Assembly: GCF_007827365.1 (NCBI RefSeq)
Contig: NZ_VISI01000001.1
Span: 498,501 to 562,500 of the forward strand
Direction of reading: 5' to 3'
DNA from: Olleya sp. Hel_I_94
Lineage (GTDB): Bacteria > Bacteroidota > Bacteroidia > Flavobacteriales > Flavobacteriaceae
Length of the DNA stretch: 64,000 nt
Translations under genes and position numbers: made by a program
In this document: piece by piece, positions 9,231 through 18,845 of the stretch
Numbering within the stretch: the stretch's first letter is position 1
How the letters are laid out: each line of letters begins with the position of its first letter
Notes under the pieces: model-generated
What the model was told of the DNA's origin: nothing
Seen by the model: the letters and a program-made list of their open reading frames with translations, nothing else
Database searches by the model: none

Positions 9231-9782
9231 TTAGTTTTTTTGAAAAGGTAACCCTAATTCTGTTAATAATGATTTTGCTTCTTTATCTGTTTCAGCAGAA
9301 GTTACAAATGTAATATCCATTCCGTCAATTTTATTAACTTTGTCAATATTTATTTCTGGAAAGATAATTTGTTCAGTAACTCCTAGATTGTAGTTACCTC
9401 TTCCGTCAAAACCTGTCGCTTTTATTCCGTTAAAATCTCTAACACGTGGAAGTGCAGAAGTTATTAAACGATCTAAAAACTCATACATTCTTTCTCCTCT
9501 TAACGTAACTTTAGCACCAATTGGCATCCCTTTACGTAATTTGAAAGTTGCAACATCTTTTTTAGATAAAGTAGATACAGCTTTTTGACCTGTGATAGTT
9601 GTAAATTCATCAACTGCATGGTCAACCAATTTCTTATCAGCAACTGCAGCCCCAACACCTCTAGATAATACTATCTTTTGTAGTTTTGGCACTTGCATTA
9701 CATTACTGTATCCAAATTCTTCTGTAAGAGCAGCAATTACTTTGCTTTTATACTCTTCTTTTAGTCTCGGTGAATATTCCAT
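9231..9782 (-). CDS. rplE: 50S ribosomal protein L5
   Basis: 183 residues. The family block [20 protein letters not shown] lies near residue 32 and [17 protein letters not shown] near residue 130. L5 links 5S rRNA to the large subunit and contacts the P-site tRNA. It is almost abutting its neighbours (2 nt to rplX, 3 nt to rpsN). Confidence 0.98.
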   Translation of the reverse strand: MEYSPRLKEEYKSKVIAALTEEFGYSNVMQVPKLQKIVLSRGVGAAVADKKLVDHAVDEFTTITGQKAVSTLSKKDVATFKLRKGMPIGAKVTLRGERMYEFLDRLITSALPRVRDFNGIKATGFDGRGNYNLGVTEQIIFPEINIDKVNKIDGMDITFVTSAETDKEAKSLLTELGLPFQKN

Positions 9783-9784
9783 AA

Positions 9785-10096
9785 CTATATTACTTCATTT
9801 GATTTTTTAGAAAATCTGACTTTTTTATCACCTTCCATTCTAAATCCTACTCTAGTCTCTTCTCCTTTAGAAGTTAATAAAGATAGGTTAGAAATGTTGA
9901 TAGATGCCTCTTTTTCTACAATACCACCTTGAGGATTTTGTGCACTTGGTTTAGTATGTTTCTTAACCATGTTTACTCCTTCAACTATAGCTTTGTTCCT
10001 CTCGATAAATACTTTTTGTACTTTACCTTCAGAACCTTTATGATCACCAGCTATAACCTTGACGATATCTCCTGTTTTTATTTTTAGCTTTGTCAT
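9785..10096 (-). CDS. rplX: 50S ribosomal protein L24
   Basis: 103 residues. It begins with a KOW motif ([20 protein letters not shown]) and continues [20 protein letters not shown], the usual L24 pattern. L24 is an assembly initiator for the large subunit. It is 11 nt after rplN. Confidence 0.98.
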   Translation of the reverse strand: MTKLKIKTGDIVKVIAGDHKGSEGKVQKVFIERNKAIVEGVNMVKKHTKPSAQNPQGGIVEKEASINISNLSLLTSKGEETRVGFRMEGDKKVRFSKKSNEVI

Positions 10097-10107
10097 TTTT
10101 TTATCAA

Positions 10108-10476
10108 TTAAAGCACCTCTGGTGCCAATGATACAATTTTCATGAATTGTTTATCACGAAGTTCTCTAGCTACAGGTCCAAAAACACGTGTACCTCTCAT
10201 TTCTCCGGTAGGATTTAAAAGGACACAAGCGTTATCATCAAATCTGATATAAGATCCGTCTGGACGTCTAACTTCTTTTTTAGTACGCACAACTACTGCT
10301 GTTGATACTGCTCCTTTTTTAATGTTTCCATTAGGAGTTGCATCTTTAACAGTGACAACAATTTTGTCACCTACAGAAGCATATCTTCTTTTAGTACCAC
10401 CTAAAACACGGATAGTTAATACTTCCTTTGCTCCAGTGTTATCTGCTACTCTTAGTCTTGATTCTTGTTGTACCAT
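10108..10476 (-). CDS. rplN: 50S ribosomal protein L14
   Basis: 122 residues, exactly the typical length. It opens [19 protein letters not shown]; conserved [20 protein letters not shown] and [23 protein letters not shown] blocks follow. L14 forms an inter-subunit bridge with 16S rRNA. It is 2 nt after rpsQ. Confidence 0.98.
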   Translation of the reverse strand: MVQQESRLRVADNTGAKEVLTIRVLGGTKRRYASVGDKIVVTVKDATPNGNIKKGAVSTAVVVRTKKEVRRPDGSYIRFDDNACVLLNPTGEMRGTRVFGPVARELRDKQFMKIVSLAPEVL

Positions 10477-10478
10477 AA

Positions 10479-10736
10479 TTACTTCGCTCTTTCAATTATT
10501 TCAACTAATCTCCAACATTTAGATTTACTTAAAGGTCTTGTTTCCATGATCTTTACTGTATCTCCAATATTACAATCGTTTGTCTCATCGTGTGCAACAT
10601 ATTTTTTTGTTTTCAACACGAATTTTCCGTACATAGGGTGTTTTACTTTTTTAACTTCTGCAACAACAATTGATTTTTGCATCTTGTTACTAGTAACGAT
10701 CCCGATACGCTCTTTTCTTAAGTTTCTTTTTTCCAT
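10479..10736 (-). CDS. rpsQ: 30S ribosomal protein S17
   Basis: 85 residues, an OB fold. The signatures are [20 protein letters not shown] and [21 protein letters not shown]17 is an early 16S rRNA binder. It lies 13 nt from rpmC. Confidence 0.98.
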   Translation of the reverse strand: MEKRNLRKERIGIVTSNKMQKSIVVAEVKKVKHPMYGKFVLKTKKYVAHDETNDCNIGDTVKIMETRPLSKSKCWRLVEIIERAK

Positions 10737-10749
10737 CTTGTAAGCAGAA

Positions 10750-10941
10750 TTATTTTAAATCTCTTTTAGTTAATTCTGTTGCAATTTTTGCAACCGTACG
10801 TCTTACTTGACGTAATTGAATAGGATTCTCTAAAGGAGAAACTGCATGAGCCATTTTTAAATCTGAATAGCTCTTCTTTGTTTCACTAAGTTTCTCTTGT
10901 AACTCAGCTACAGATAATTCTTTAATTTCTGATTGTTTCAT
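10750..10941 (-). CDS. rpmC: 50S ribosomal protein L29
   Basis: 63 residues forming two helices. It opens [18 protein letters not shown]; the conserved block [20 protein letters not shown] lies near the end. L29 is at the tunnel exit, where trigger factor and SRP dock. It is 13 nt from rplP. Confidence 0.97.
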   Translation of the reverse strand: MKQSEIKELSVAELQEKLSETKKSYSDLKMAHAVSPLENPIQLRQVRRTVAKIATELTKRDLK

Positions 10942-10954
10942 AATATCAAATAAA

Positions 10955-11374
10955 TTATGCTTCGTAATCTCTAGCGATTACAAACTTAGTTTTTACTGGT
11001 AATTTTTGAGCTGCAAGTCTTAATGCTTCTTTAGCTACTTCTAAAGGCACTCCTCCAACTTCAAAAAGGATTCTTCCTGGTTTAACAACTGCTGCCCAAT
11101 ATTCTACTGCTCCTTTACCTTTACCCATACGTACTTCAAGAGGCTTTTTTGTAATCGGCTTATCTGGAAATATTTTAATCCAAAGTTGACCTTCTCTTTT
11201 CATGTAACGTGTAGCTGCAATACGAGCTGCTTCTATTTGACGTGATGTTAAAAAATTAGAATCCAATGATTTTATTCCAAAAGTTCCGTTTGAAAGTAAG
11301 TGACCTCTACCAGAGTTCCCTTTCATACGTCCCTTTTGCGTTTTTCTAAATTTTGTTCTTTTAGGCTGTAACAT
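10955..11374 (-). CDS. rplP: 50S ribosomal protein L16
   Basis: 139 residues, normal length. It opens [20 protein letters not shown]; the blocks [20 protein letters not shown] and [20 protein letters not shown] follow. L16 organises the A-site side of the large subunit. It lies between rpsC and rpmC. Confidence 0.98.
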   Translation of the reverse strand: MLQPKRTKFRKTQKGRMKGNSGRGHLLSNGTFGIKSLDSNFLTSRQIEAARIAATRYMKREGQLWIKIFPDKPITKKPLEVRMGKGKGAVEYWAAVVKPGRILFEVGGVPLEVAKEALRLAAQKLPVKTKFVIARDYEA

Positions 11375-11394
11375 TTTTTCTGTTCTTTAAAAAA

Positions 11395-12114
11395 TTACTT
11401 TCTACGACGTTGTTGTGGTTTTCCACCTCCTTGACGTCCACCTTTTCCTTGCTTCTTAGCTAAGCCAACAAGAGGAGAAAGCTCTCTTTTACCATATACT
11501 TCACCTTTCATGATCCATACTTTAACCCCTAATCTACCGTAAGTAGTATGAGATTCAACTAAAGCATAATCAATATCGGCTCTAAAAGTTGATAAAGGAA
11601 TACGTCCTTCCTTGTAGTGTTCTGAACGTGCCATTTCAGCTCCATTCAAACGACCACTAATCTGTACTTTAATTCCTTCAGCATTCATACGCATTGTTGC
11701 AGCAATAGCCATTTTAATTGCACGTCTATATGAAATTCTATTTTCAATTTGACGAGCAATACTAGTTGCTACTAAAAACGCATCAAGTTCAGGTCTCTTA
11801 ATTTCAAAGATGTTAATCTGAACTTCTTTACCTGTAATTTTCTTAAGTTCTTCTTTTAACTTGTCTACCTCTTGTCCACCTTTTCCGATAATAATACCAG
11901 GTCTAGCAGTAGTGATAGTAACGGTTACAAGTTTTAAAGTTCTCTCAATAATTACACGAGATACACTAGCTTTAGATAAACGCGCGTGAACGTATTTTCT
12001 AATCTTATCGTCTTCGGCAAGTTTATCACCATAATCGTTTCCTCCGTACCAGTTAGATTCCCATCCTCTGATAATTCCTAAGCGATTTCCGATTGGATTT
12101 GTCTTTTGTCCCAT
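11395..12114 (-). CDS. rpsC: 30S ribosomal protein S3
   Basis: 239 residues from the ATG at 12114, giving the universal N-terminus [20 protein letters not shown]. An in-frame start 12 codons further upstream exists, but it overlaps rplV and adds residues no S3 has. The KH domain has its GKGG loop at residues 77-80. The C-terminal S3 domain carries [20 protein letters not shown]. The end is an unusually Gly/Gln/Arg-rich tail ([15 protein letters not shown]). S3 forms part of the mRNA entry tunnel. Confidence 0.97.
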   Translation of the reverse strand: MGQKTNPIGNRLGIIRGWESNWYGGNDYGDKLAEDDKIRKYVHARLSKASVSRVIIERTLKLVTVTITTARPGIIIGKGGQEVDKLKEELKKITGKEVQINIFEIKRPELDAFLVATSIARQIENRISYRRAIKMAIAATMRMNAEGIKVQISGRLNGAEMARSEHYKEGRIPLSTFRADIDYALVESHTTYGRLGVKVWIMKGEVYGKRELSPLVGLAKKQGKGGRQGGGKPQQRRRK

Positions 12115-12121
12115 ATCTATC

Positions 12122-12529
12122 TTAGCTTTGTGTTTTATTATTAGCTCCAACCACGATAGTTACGTGGTTTGAGCGTTTTCTTATTCTGTGAGCACGTCCT
12201 TGTGGTGCTGGACGTAATCTTTTTAACATAGATCCACCATCTACTCTTATTTCTTGAACAAATAATTCAGCATCTTCGATACTTGCATCTTCATTCTTAG
12301 CTTGCCAATTAGCTATCGCAGAAAGTAATAATTTCTCTAAACGATTTGAAGCTTCTTTTTGACTAAACTTTAAAATATTAAGTGCCTTTTCTACGCGTTC
12401 ACCTCTTACTAAATCGGCTACTAAACGCATTTTTCTTGGTGACGTAGGACAGTTATTAAGTTTAGCGAAAGCTATTTGCTTTTTACCCTCCTTAATAGCG
12501 TCTGCCATTTGTTTTTTACGACTTCCCAT
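12122..12529 (-). CDS. rplV: 50S ribosomal protein L22
   Basis: 135 residues, somewhat longer than E. coli L22 because of a basic N-terminal stretch ([18 protein letters not shown]). The conserved part starts at [19 protein letters not shown]. The beta-hairpin that lines the exit tunnel ends at [20 protein letters not shown]. It is 3 nt after rpsS. Confidence 0.98.
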   Translation of the reverse strand: MGSRKKQMADAIKEGKKQIAFAKLNNCPTSPRKMRLVADLVRGERVEKALNILKFSQKEASNRLEKLLLSAIANWQAKNEDASIEDAELFVQEIRVDGGSMLKRLRPAPQGRAHRIRKRSNHVTIVVGANNKTQS

Positions 12530-12532
12530 AGC

Positions 12533-12811
12533 TTACTTTTTACCTTTATTTTTAGCACCAGCGTGACCTCTAAAAGATCTTGTTGGTGAAAATTCTCCTA
12601 ACTTATGTCCAACCATGTTTTCTGTAACGTAAACTGGAACAAACTGACGACCGTTATGAACTGCAATTGTTTGCCCAACAAAATCAGGTGTTATCATACT
12701 TGCTCTTGACCAAGTTTTAATAACAGTCTTTTTGTTAGCTTCCACATTGTCAGCTACTTTTTTCTCTAATTTATAGTGAACGTAAGGTCCTTTTTTTAAT
12801 GATCTTGCCAT
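12533..12811 (-). CDS. rpsS: 30S ribosomal protein S19
   Basis: 92 residues, normal length. It opens [19 protein letters not shown], and the signature [20 protein letters not shown] is near the C-terminus. S19 is in the head of the 30S subunit next to S13. It lies 6 nt after rplB. Confidence 0.98.
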   Translation of the reverse strand: MARSLKKGPYVHYKLEKKVADNVEANKKTVIKTWSRASMITPDFVGQTIAVHNGRQFVPVYVTENMVGHKLGEFSPTRSFRGHAGAKNKGKK

Positions 12812-12817
12812 GATTTC

Positions 12818-13642
12818 TTATTTCTTTCTACGTTCTACAATATATTTATTACTCGCTTTAGTTTTAGAACGTGTTCTATATCCTTTAGCTGGTATACCGT
12901 TTCTAGAACGTGGATGTCCACCTGATGACTTACCTTCACCACCTCCCATTGGGTGATCAACTGGATTCATTACAACTGGTCTTGTTCTTGGTCTTCTACC
13001 TAACCATCTACTACGTCCAGCTTTACCTGAAACAAGTAATTGATGATCTGAATTAGAAACTGCTCCTATCGTTGCCATACATGTAACTAAAATTAATCTA
13101 GTTTCACCTGATGGTAATTTAATAGTAGCAAACTTACCATCTCTAGCCATTAACTGAGCAAAAGCTCCAGCACTTCTTGCCATTACAGCACCTTGTCCTG
13201 GTCTTAACTCAACACATGAGATAATTGTTCCTAATGGAATATTAGCTAATGGCATTGCATTTCCAATTTCCGGAGAAGAACCTTCACCTGAAACAACAGT
13301 TTGACCTACTTGTAAACCATTTTGAGCAATGATATAAGTTTTCTCACCATCTTGGTAATTCAATAATGCGATAAACGCTGTTCTGTTTGGATCGTATTGT
13401 ATTGATGCTACTTCAGCAGGAATACCTGCTTTAGATCTTTTGAAATCAATTATACGATATCTACGTTTGTGCCCACCACCTTTATAGCGCATGGTCATAC
13501 GTCCTTGACTGTTTCTACCACCTGATCGTTTTTTCGGAGCTAATAAGCTTTTTTCCGGCTTGTCAGTAGTAATGGCGTCAAATCCGTTTACTACTCTAAA
13601 TCGCTGACCTGGTGTGATTGGTTTTAATTTTCTTACTGACAT
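12818..13642 (-). CDS. rplB: 50S ribosomal protein L2
   Basis: 274 residues, normal length. It carries the RNA-binding core ([19 protein letters not shown]) and the conserved C-terminal block [20 protein letters not shown], which contains the histidine important for the peptidyl transferase region. L2 is required for subunit association and catalysis. It is 10 nt after rplW. Confidence 0.98.
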   Translation of the reverse strand: MSVRKLKPITPGQRFRVVNGFDAITTDKPEKSLLAPKKRSGGRNSQGRMTMRYKGGGHKRRYRIIDFKRSKAGIPAEVASIQYDPNRTAFIALLNYQDGEKTYIIAQNGLQVGQTVVSGEGSSPEIGNAMPLANIPLGTIISCVELRPGQGAVMARSAGAFAQLMARDGKFATIKLPSGETRLILVTCMATIGAVSNSDHQLLVSGKAGRSRWLGRRPRTRPVVMNPVDHPMGGGEGKSSGGHPRSRNGIPAKGYRTRSKTKASNKYIVERRKK

Positions 13643-13652
13643 TTGTCTTTAA

Positions 13653-13943
13653 TTACATGTTAGTGTATAAATCAATCATTTCACCTTCCGCCAGTTGTAC
13701 AATTGCTTTTTTCTTAGCATTTGTTTTACCATGTTGAATACCAGTTTTAGTAAACTTGGTACTTCTATCTGGACGGACATTTATAGTACGAACTTTTTCA
13801 ACAGAAACTCCATAAGCAGCTTCCACTGCTTTTTTGATTTCTACCTTGTTCGCCTTAGTGTTCACAAAGAAACTATAGCAGTTGTTTAACTCGCTATTAG
13901 CAGTTGCCTTTTCTGTGATTATAGGTTTAATTAAGATATTCAT
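13653..13943 (-). CDS. rplW: 50S ribosomal protein L23
   Basis: 96 residues. It opens MNILIKPIITEKATANSELN; the conserved FFVNTKANKVEIKKAVEAAY and VRTINVRP blocks follow. L23 at the exit tunnel is the docking site for trigger factor and SRP. It lies between rplD and rplB. Confidence 0.98.
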   Translation of the reverse strand: MNILIKPIITEKATANSELNNCYSFFVNTKANKVEIKKAVEAAYGVSVEKVRTINVRPDRSTKFTKTGIQHGKTNAKKKAIVQLAEGEMIDLYTNM

Positions 13944-13950
13944 TTTGCTT

Positions 13951-14580
13951 CTATTTACTTAAATTCGACTCAATTCCTTCTAAAGAGCTCTCTAAAAGGA
14001 CAACTTGATTTGCATTTAATATTTTGTAAGTACTTAATTCTGAGGCGATTATGACTTCTGAGCCTTTCAAATTACGTGACGACAAATATACATTATTATT
14101 TGACGTACCCAACACAAACAGTGATTTTTTGTTTTGTAGGTCTAACGCATTTAATACAGCTGTAAAGTTTTTAGTCTTTGGAGCATCAAAATTAAAGTCC
14201 TCTAGGACGATAATAGACTTTTCATTTGCCTTAATACTTAAAGCTGATTTACGCGCTAAACGTTTTAAGCTTTTATTAAGTTTGAATGAATAGTTTCTAG
14301 GTCTTGGTCCGAACATACGTCCTCCACCTCTAAAAACTCCTGACTTAATACTACCTGCTCTGGCAGTACCTGTACCTTTTTGTTTTTTAATCTTACGTGT
14401 ACTTCCAGTAATCTCAGCACGCTCTTTAGCTTTGTGAGTTCCCTGTCTTTGATTTGCTAAGTATTGCTTAACATCCAAATATACAGCATGATTATTAGGT
14501 TCAATAGCAAAAACACCATCAGAAAGGTCTGCCTTTCTACCTGTTTCTTTTCCGTTTATATCTAAAACTGCTACTTTCAT
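13951..14580 (-). CDS. rplD: 50S ribosomal protein L4
   Basis: 209 residues. The extended tunnel loop (about residues 40-100) is basic and glycine-rich, with [20 protein letters not shown] and [21 protein letters not shown]4 is the autoregulator of the S10 operon in E. coli. Its ATG shares a base with the rplC stop codon (TAATG), implying translational coupling. Confidence 0.98.
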   Translation of the reverse strand: MKVAVLDINGKETGRKADLSDGVFAIEPNNHAVYLDVKQYLANQRQGTHKAKERAEITGSTRKIKKQKGTGTARAGSIKSGVFRGGGRMFGPRPRNYSFKLNKSLKRLARKSALSIKANEKSIIVLEDFNFDAPKTKNFTAVLNALDLQNKKSLFVLGTSNNNVYLSSRNLKGSEVIIASELSTYKILNANQVVLLESSLEGIESNLSK

Positions 14581-15197
14581 TATTTTCTGATAATTACATA
14601 AGCGTTTTTATGTCCAGGTACACAACCTTTAACAACTAGTAAGTTCTTTTCAGGAACTACTTTTAAAACTCTTAAATTTTCAACTTTAACTGAATCTGTT
14701 CCCATTCTACCTGCCATACGCATTCCTTTGAATACTCTTGCTGGATAAGATGCTGCTCCAATAGATCCTGGTGCTCTTAAACGGTTATGTTGTCCGTGAG
14801 TAGCTTGACCTACACCACCAAACCCATGACGTTTTACAACCCCTTGGAATCCTTTTCCTTTTGATGTACCTGATACATCAACAAATTCACCTTCTACAAA
14901 GTGCTCTACAGTGATTGCATCACCTAACTTGTACTCCGCATCAAAACCTTTAAATTCAACGATTTTGCGTTTTACAGAAGTCCCTGCTTTTTTAGCGTGA
15001 CCTAAGTCAGCTTTAGTAGCACTTTTTTCTGTCGCGTCATCGAAACCAAGTTGCACAGCATTATAACCGTCAACTTCTTCAGTTCTGACTTGGGTAACGA
15101 TACATGGTCCAGCTTCGATTACTGTACATGGTACATTCTTACCATTTTCATCGAAAATGCTGGTCATACCGATTTTTTTTCCAATTAACCCAGACAT
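14580..15197 (-). CDS. rplC: 50S ribosomal protein L3
   Basis: 205 residues. It opens [20 protein letters not shown] and carries the family signature [20 protein letters not shown], which includes the glutamine methylated in other bacteria. L3 reaches toward the peptidyl transferase centre. It is separated from rpsJ by 145 nt containing a strong hairpin terminator, and overlaps rplD by one base. Confidence 0.98.
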   Translation of the reverse strand: MSGLIGKKIGMTSIFDENGKNVPCTVIEAGPCIVTQVRTEEVDGYNAVQLGFDDATEKSATKADLGHAKKAGTSVKRKIVEFKGFDAEYKLGDAITVEHFVEGEFVDVSGTSKGKGFQGVVKRHGFGGVGQATHGQHNRLRAPGSIGAASYPARVFKGMRMAGRMGTDSVKVENLRVLKVVPEKNLLVVKGCVPGHKNAYVIIRK

Positions 15198-15228
15198 AAT
15201 TATTATTTATTTATTATTACTATTTATT

Positions 15229-15267
15229 AAAAAATATTCAAGGCTGAAAATACGTTTCAGCCTTGAA
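15229..15267 (-). terminator. Hairpin terminator or attenuator between rpsJ and rplC
   Basis: A perfect 13-bp inverted repeat (15237-15249 / 15255-15267, 5-nt loop) is followed in the minus direction by TATTTTTT. This is a full intrinsic-terminator signature placed inside the ribosomal operon, about 76 nt after the rpsJ stop and 32 nt before rplC. It would end or attenuate transcription before the L3-L4-L23 genes. I see no clear TAnnTTTG promoter in the remaining spacer. Confidence 0.75.
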
Positions 15268-15342
15268 TTGTATTTTTACCGTTTTTCCTTCGCTCGAAGC
15301 TTAGGACATGTTTCGCTTAAAATCTTTAAACGAATAAATTAC

Positions 15343-15648
15343 TTATACTTTAATTTCAACTTCTACTCCACTTGGTAATTCAAGTTTCATTAAAGCATCA
15401 ATAGTCTTTGAAGATGAAGAGTAAATATCTAATAATCTCTTGTAAGAGCTTAATTGAAATTGTTCTCTAGACTTCTTATTTACGTGTGGTGAACGTAATA
15501 CAGTAAAGATTTTTTTATGAGTTGGTAATGGAATTGGTCCAGTTACTACAGCTCCAGTACTTTTTACTGTCTTTACAATCTTCTCAGCAGATTTATCTAC
15601 TAAATTGTGATCGTAAGATTTTAATTTTATTCTAATTTTTTGACTCAT
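15343..15648 (-). CDS. rpsJ: 30S ribosomal protein S10
   Basis: 101 residues, normal length. It carries the S10 signature [20 protein letters not shown] and ends [15 protein letters not shown]10 is in the 30S head and, in E. coli, also partners NusB in antitermination. It lies only 11 nt after fusA, so the str and S10 gene groups are joined here, but it is separated from rplC by a terminator. Confidence 0.98.
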   Translation of the reverse strand: MSQKIRIKLKSYDHNLVDKSAEKIVKTVKSTGAVVTGPIPLPTHKKIFTVLRSPHVNKKSREQFQLSSYKRLLDIYSSSSKTIDALMKLELPSGVEVEIKV

Positions 15649-15659
15649 TTCTTTAAGAT

Positions 15660-17786
15660 TTACGATTCAACGCCTTTAGCAGCTTTAATTACTTCTTCTG
15701 AAATATTAGAAGGAGTTTCAGCATAATGTGAAAATTCCATTGTAGAAGTTGCTCTACCAGAAGATAATGTTCTTAATGTTGTAACATAACCAAACATTTC
15801 AGATAATGGCACAGTAGCTTTAATTGTCTTAGCTCCAGCACGATCACCCATACCTTCCATCATACCTCTTCTTCTATTTAAATCTCCAACAATGTCACCC
15901 ATATTTTCTTCAGGAGTAATTACCTCAAGCTTCATGATAGGCTCCATTATTACAGCTTTAGCAGCTTTAGCACAGTTTTTAAATCCTAGCTTAGCAGCCA
16001 ACTCAAAAGATAATTGATCAGAATCCACATCATGGTAAGATCCATCTTTTAAAGTAACTTTCATTGAGTCGATTTCATAACCTGCTAATGGACCGTTAAC
16101 CATTGCCATCTTAAATCCTTTTTCAATTGAAGGGATAAATTCCTTAGGAACGTTACCACCTTTAATTACAGATTCAAACTGTAATCCAACAACACCTTCG
16201 TCTGCTGGTTCAACAGTAAATACGATATCGGCAAATTTACCACGTCCACCTGATTGTTTCTTATAAACTTCTCTATGATCTGCCGATGCAGTAATAGCTT
16301 CTTTATATTCAACTTGAGGTTGACCTTGATTAACTTCTACTTTAAACTCACGTCTTAAACGATCTACAATTACATCTAAGTGAAGCTCTCCCATTCCAGA
16401 AATAATAGTCTGACCTGAAGCTTCATCTGAACGCACTGTAAACGTCGGATCTTCTTCTGCTAATTTAGCTAAACCAATACCTAATTTATCAACATCAGCT
16501 TTAGTTTTAGGCTCAACCGCGATACCAATTACTGGATCTGGGAAGTCCATAGACTCTAAAATGATTGGATGATCTTGGTCTGATAAAGTATCTCCTGTTT
16601 TGATAGATTTAAATCCAACAGCAGCTCCAATATCTCCAGCCTCGATAAAATCAATTGCATTTTGCTTGTTAGCATGCATTTGATAAATACGAGAGATACG
16701 TTCTTTTTTACCAGAACGATTATTTAACACATAAGAACCTGCATCTAAACGACCAGAGTAAGCTCTAAAAAATGCTAAACGTCCTACGAAAGGATCTGTT
16801 GCAATTTTAAACGCTAATGCTGCAAAAGGTTCGTCAACACTTGGCTTACGTAATTCTTCTTTTTCAGTATCTGGATTCATCCCTTTAATACCTTCCTTGT
16901 CCATTGGAGAAGGCAAGTAACGACATACAGCATCTAACAAGAATTGTACACCTTTATTTTTAAAAGCTGAACCACAAATCATAGGAATGATTGCCATATC
17001 CATTACAGCAGCTCTAAGTGCAGCATGCACTTCTTCTTCTGTAATTGAATCTTCATCTTCCATGAATTTTTCTAAAAGATTCTCGTCATAACTTGCTACT
17101 TCTTCAATTAAAAGTGCACGGTATTTACGAGCTTCTTCTTTCATATCCTCAGGAATTTCGATAACATCGAAAGTTGCTCCTTGAGTTTCATCGTGCCAAA
17201 CAATAGCACGGTTTTTTACTAAATCTATGATACCTTTAAAATCTTCTTCATCACCAATGTTTAAAACAATTGGCACTGCGTTAGACTTTAACATATCTTT
17301 TACTTGTTGACAAACAGCTAAAAAGTCAGATCCTTGACGGTCCATCTTATTAACAAAACCAATTCTTGGTACTTTATAATTGTCTGCAAGTCTCCAGTTA
17401 GTTTCAGATTGAGGCTCAACACCATCAACTGCACTAAACAAGAATACTAAACCATCTAATACACGTAAAGATCTATTTACCTCTACAGTAAAATCAACGT
17501 GACCTGGAGTATCAATAATATTAAAGTGATAATCCTTTGTTGTTGGTGTAGGTTCTGCATTTTCTAATGGGAACTTCCAAGTACAAGTTGTAGCTGCAGA
17601 CGTAATAGTAATACCACGTTCCTGCTCTTGCTCCATCCAGTCCATTGTAGCAGCACCATCATGCACTTCTCCAATTTTATGCGAAACACCTGTATAATAA
17701 AGAACACGCTCTGTTGTTGTAGTTTTACCTGCATCAATATGAGCTGCAATTCCAATGTTTCTTGTATATTTTAAATCTCTAGCCAT
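15660..17786 (-). CDS. fusA: Translation elongation factor G
   Basis: 708 residues. GTPase motifs: AHIDAGKT at 15-22, DTPGH at 92-96 and NKMD at 146-149, followed by domains II-V, including the late signature [20 protein letters not shown] drives ribosomal translocation. A short Pro/Thr-rich insertion precedes the DTPGH motif. It lies between rpsG (6 nt) and rpsJ (11 nt). No tuf gene follows, unlike the E. coli str operon. Confidence 0.98.
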   Translation of the reverse strand: MARDLKYTRNIGIAAHIDAGKTTTTERVLYYTGVSHKIGEVHDGAATMDWMEQEQERGITITSAATTCTWKFPLENAEPTPTTKDYHFNIIDTPGHVDFTVEVNRSLRVLDGLVFLFSAVDGVEPQSETNWRLADNYKVPRIGFVNKMDRQGSDFLAVCQQVKDMLKSNAVPIVLNIGDEEDFKGIIDLVKNRAIVWHDETQGATFDVIEIPEDMKEEARKYRALLIEEVASYDENLLEKFMEDEDSITEEEVHAALRAAVMDMAIIPMICGSAFKNKGVQFLLDAVCRYLPSPMDKEGIKGMNPDTEKEELRKPSVDEPFAALAFKIATDPFVGRLAFFRAYSGRLDAGSYVLNNRSGKKERISRIYQMHANKQNAIDFIEAGDIGAAVGFKSIKTGDTLSDQDHPIILESMDFPDPVIGIAVEPKTKADVDKLGIGLAKLAEEDPTFTVRSDEASGQTIISGMGELHLDVIVDRLRREFKVEVNQGQPQVEYKEAITASADHREVYKKQSGGRGKFADIVFTVEPADEGVVGLQFESVIKGGNVPKEFIPSIEKGFKMAMVNGPLAGYEIDSMKVTLKDGSYHDVDSDQLSFELAAKLGFKNCAKAAKAVIMEPIMKLEVITPEENMGDIVGDLNRRRGMMEGMGDRAGAKTIKATVPLSEMFGYVTTLRTLSSGRATSTMEFSHYAETPSNISEEVIKAAKGVES

Positions 17787-17792
17787 GTCTTA

Positions 17793-18269
17793 TTAAAATC
17801 TAAAGTGAGAGAATGCTTTGTTTGCTTCAGCCATCTTGTGAGTATCTACACGTTTTTTAACTGCTGCTCCTTCTTCTTTAGCTGCTGCTAAAATTTCTGA
17901 TGCTAAACGCAATGCCATAGATTTTTCGTTTCTCTTACGAGAATAACTAATTAACCATTTCATTGCAGTTGAAACCTTACGATCTGCACGTATTGGATTA
18001 GGTATTTGAAATGTTGCTCCTCCAACTCTACGACTACGTACTTCTACGTGAGGCATAACGTTTGATAACGCATCTTTCCAAATTTCTAAAGCTGTTTTTT
18101 CTTCGTCTGTCTTCTTTGTATCTACGATGTCAATAGCATCATAAAACACTTTAAAGGCTACAGACTTCTTTCCGTCCCACATCATCATGTTAACAAATCT
18201 AGTTACTAACTGATCGTTAAAGCGAGGATCTGGTAAAAGCGGTCTTTTTTTCGCTGCTCTTTTTCTCAT
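17793..18269 (-). CDS. rpsG: 30S ribosomal protein S7
   Basis: 158 residues. It opens [20 protein letters not shown]; the signature [20 protein letters not shown] is central, and it ends [16 protein letters not shown]7 starts assembly of the 30S head and lies near the E site. It is 6 nt from fusA and 21 nt from rpsL. Confidence 0.98.
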   Translation of the reverse strand: MRKRAAKKRPLLPDPRFNDQLVTRFVNMMMWDGKKSVAFKVFYDAIDIVDTKKTDEEKTALEIWKDALSNVMPHVEVRSRRVGGATFQIPNPIRADRKVSTAMKWLISYSRKRNEKSMALRLASEILAAAKEEGAAVKKRVDTHKMAEANKAFSHFRF

Positions 18270-18290
18270 GTCTTCTTCTTAAGTTTTTAA

Positions 18291-18665
18291 TTAACTTTTA
18301 GGGCGTTTTGCACCATACTTAGATCTACGTTGTGTTCCTCCTGCAACACCTGCTGTGTCTAAAGCACCACGAACGATGTGATATCTAACTCCTGGTAAAT
18401 CTTTTACCCTTCCACCTCTAACCAATACTATCGAGTGCTCTTGTAAATTGTGACCTTCTCCACCGATGTATGCATTTACTTCGTTTCCGTTTGTTAAACG
18501 AACCCTTGCCACCTTACGCATTGCTGAGTTAGGTTTTTTAGGTGTCGTTGTATAAACACGAGTACACACACCACGTCTTTGAGGACACGAATCTAAAGCA
18601 GCCGATTTACTCTTCTTGGTTATTTTGGCTCTTCCTTTTCGTACTAATTGTGAAATTGTTGGCAT
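18291..18665 (-). CDS. rpsL: 30S ribosomal protein S12
   Basis: 124 residues, normal length, first gene of the great ribosomal operon. It has the S12 core [20 protein letters not shown] and [20 protein letters not shown]. Lysines at 43 and 88, the classic streptomycin-resistance positions, are both the wild-type residue, so no resistance mutation is present at those sites. S12 governs decoding accuracy. The promoter lies at 18710-18740. Confidence 0.98.
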   Translation of the reverse strand: MPTISQLVRKGRAKITKKSKSAALDSCPQRRGVCTRVYTTTPKKPNSAMRKVARVRLTNGNEVNAYIGGEGHNLQEHSIVLVRGGRVKDLPGVRYHIVRGALDTAGVAGGTQRRSKYGAKRPKS

Positions 18666-18709
18666 ATAACTTTAATATAATTTTATGTTACCTCTCTTTA
18701 AGAGGGGTG

Positions 18710-18740
18710 CAAATGTAGTGATTATATTTAATTAATCAAA
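18710..18740 (-). promoter_or_regulatory. Main promoter of the ribosomal protein operon
   Basis: On the minus strand a TTTG box (18737-18740) and a TACATTTG box (18710-18717) are separated by exactly 19 nt, the canonical Bacteroidota housekeeping sigma promoter. It lies 45 nt before the rpsL start. The leader begins with a CCTCT/AGAGG hairpin at about 18691-18705, which may stabilise or regulate the mRNA. Confidence 0.85.
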
Positions 18741-18845
18741 TCATAACACATTAATTTTCAATAGAATTTAAAAATAAATCAAAGCACCATATTATATAGT
18801 AAGAATTTTGCGTTATTTTATCCTCTAAAACATAATTATCACATC

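Noticed and set aside
10322..10743. Plus-strand reading frames across rplN and rpsQ
   Set aside because: They lie wholly opposite well-identified ribosomal genes and resemble no protein; antisense shadows.
12115..12150. Longer N-terminus for S3
   Set aside because: The 12 extra residues overlap rplV and are absent from the S3 family; the universal start MGQKTNPIG follows.
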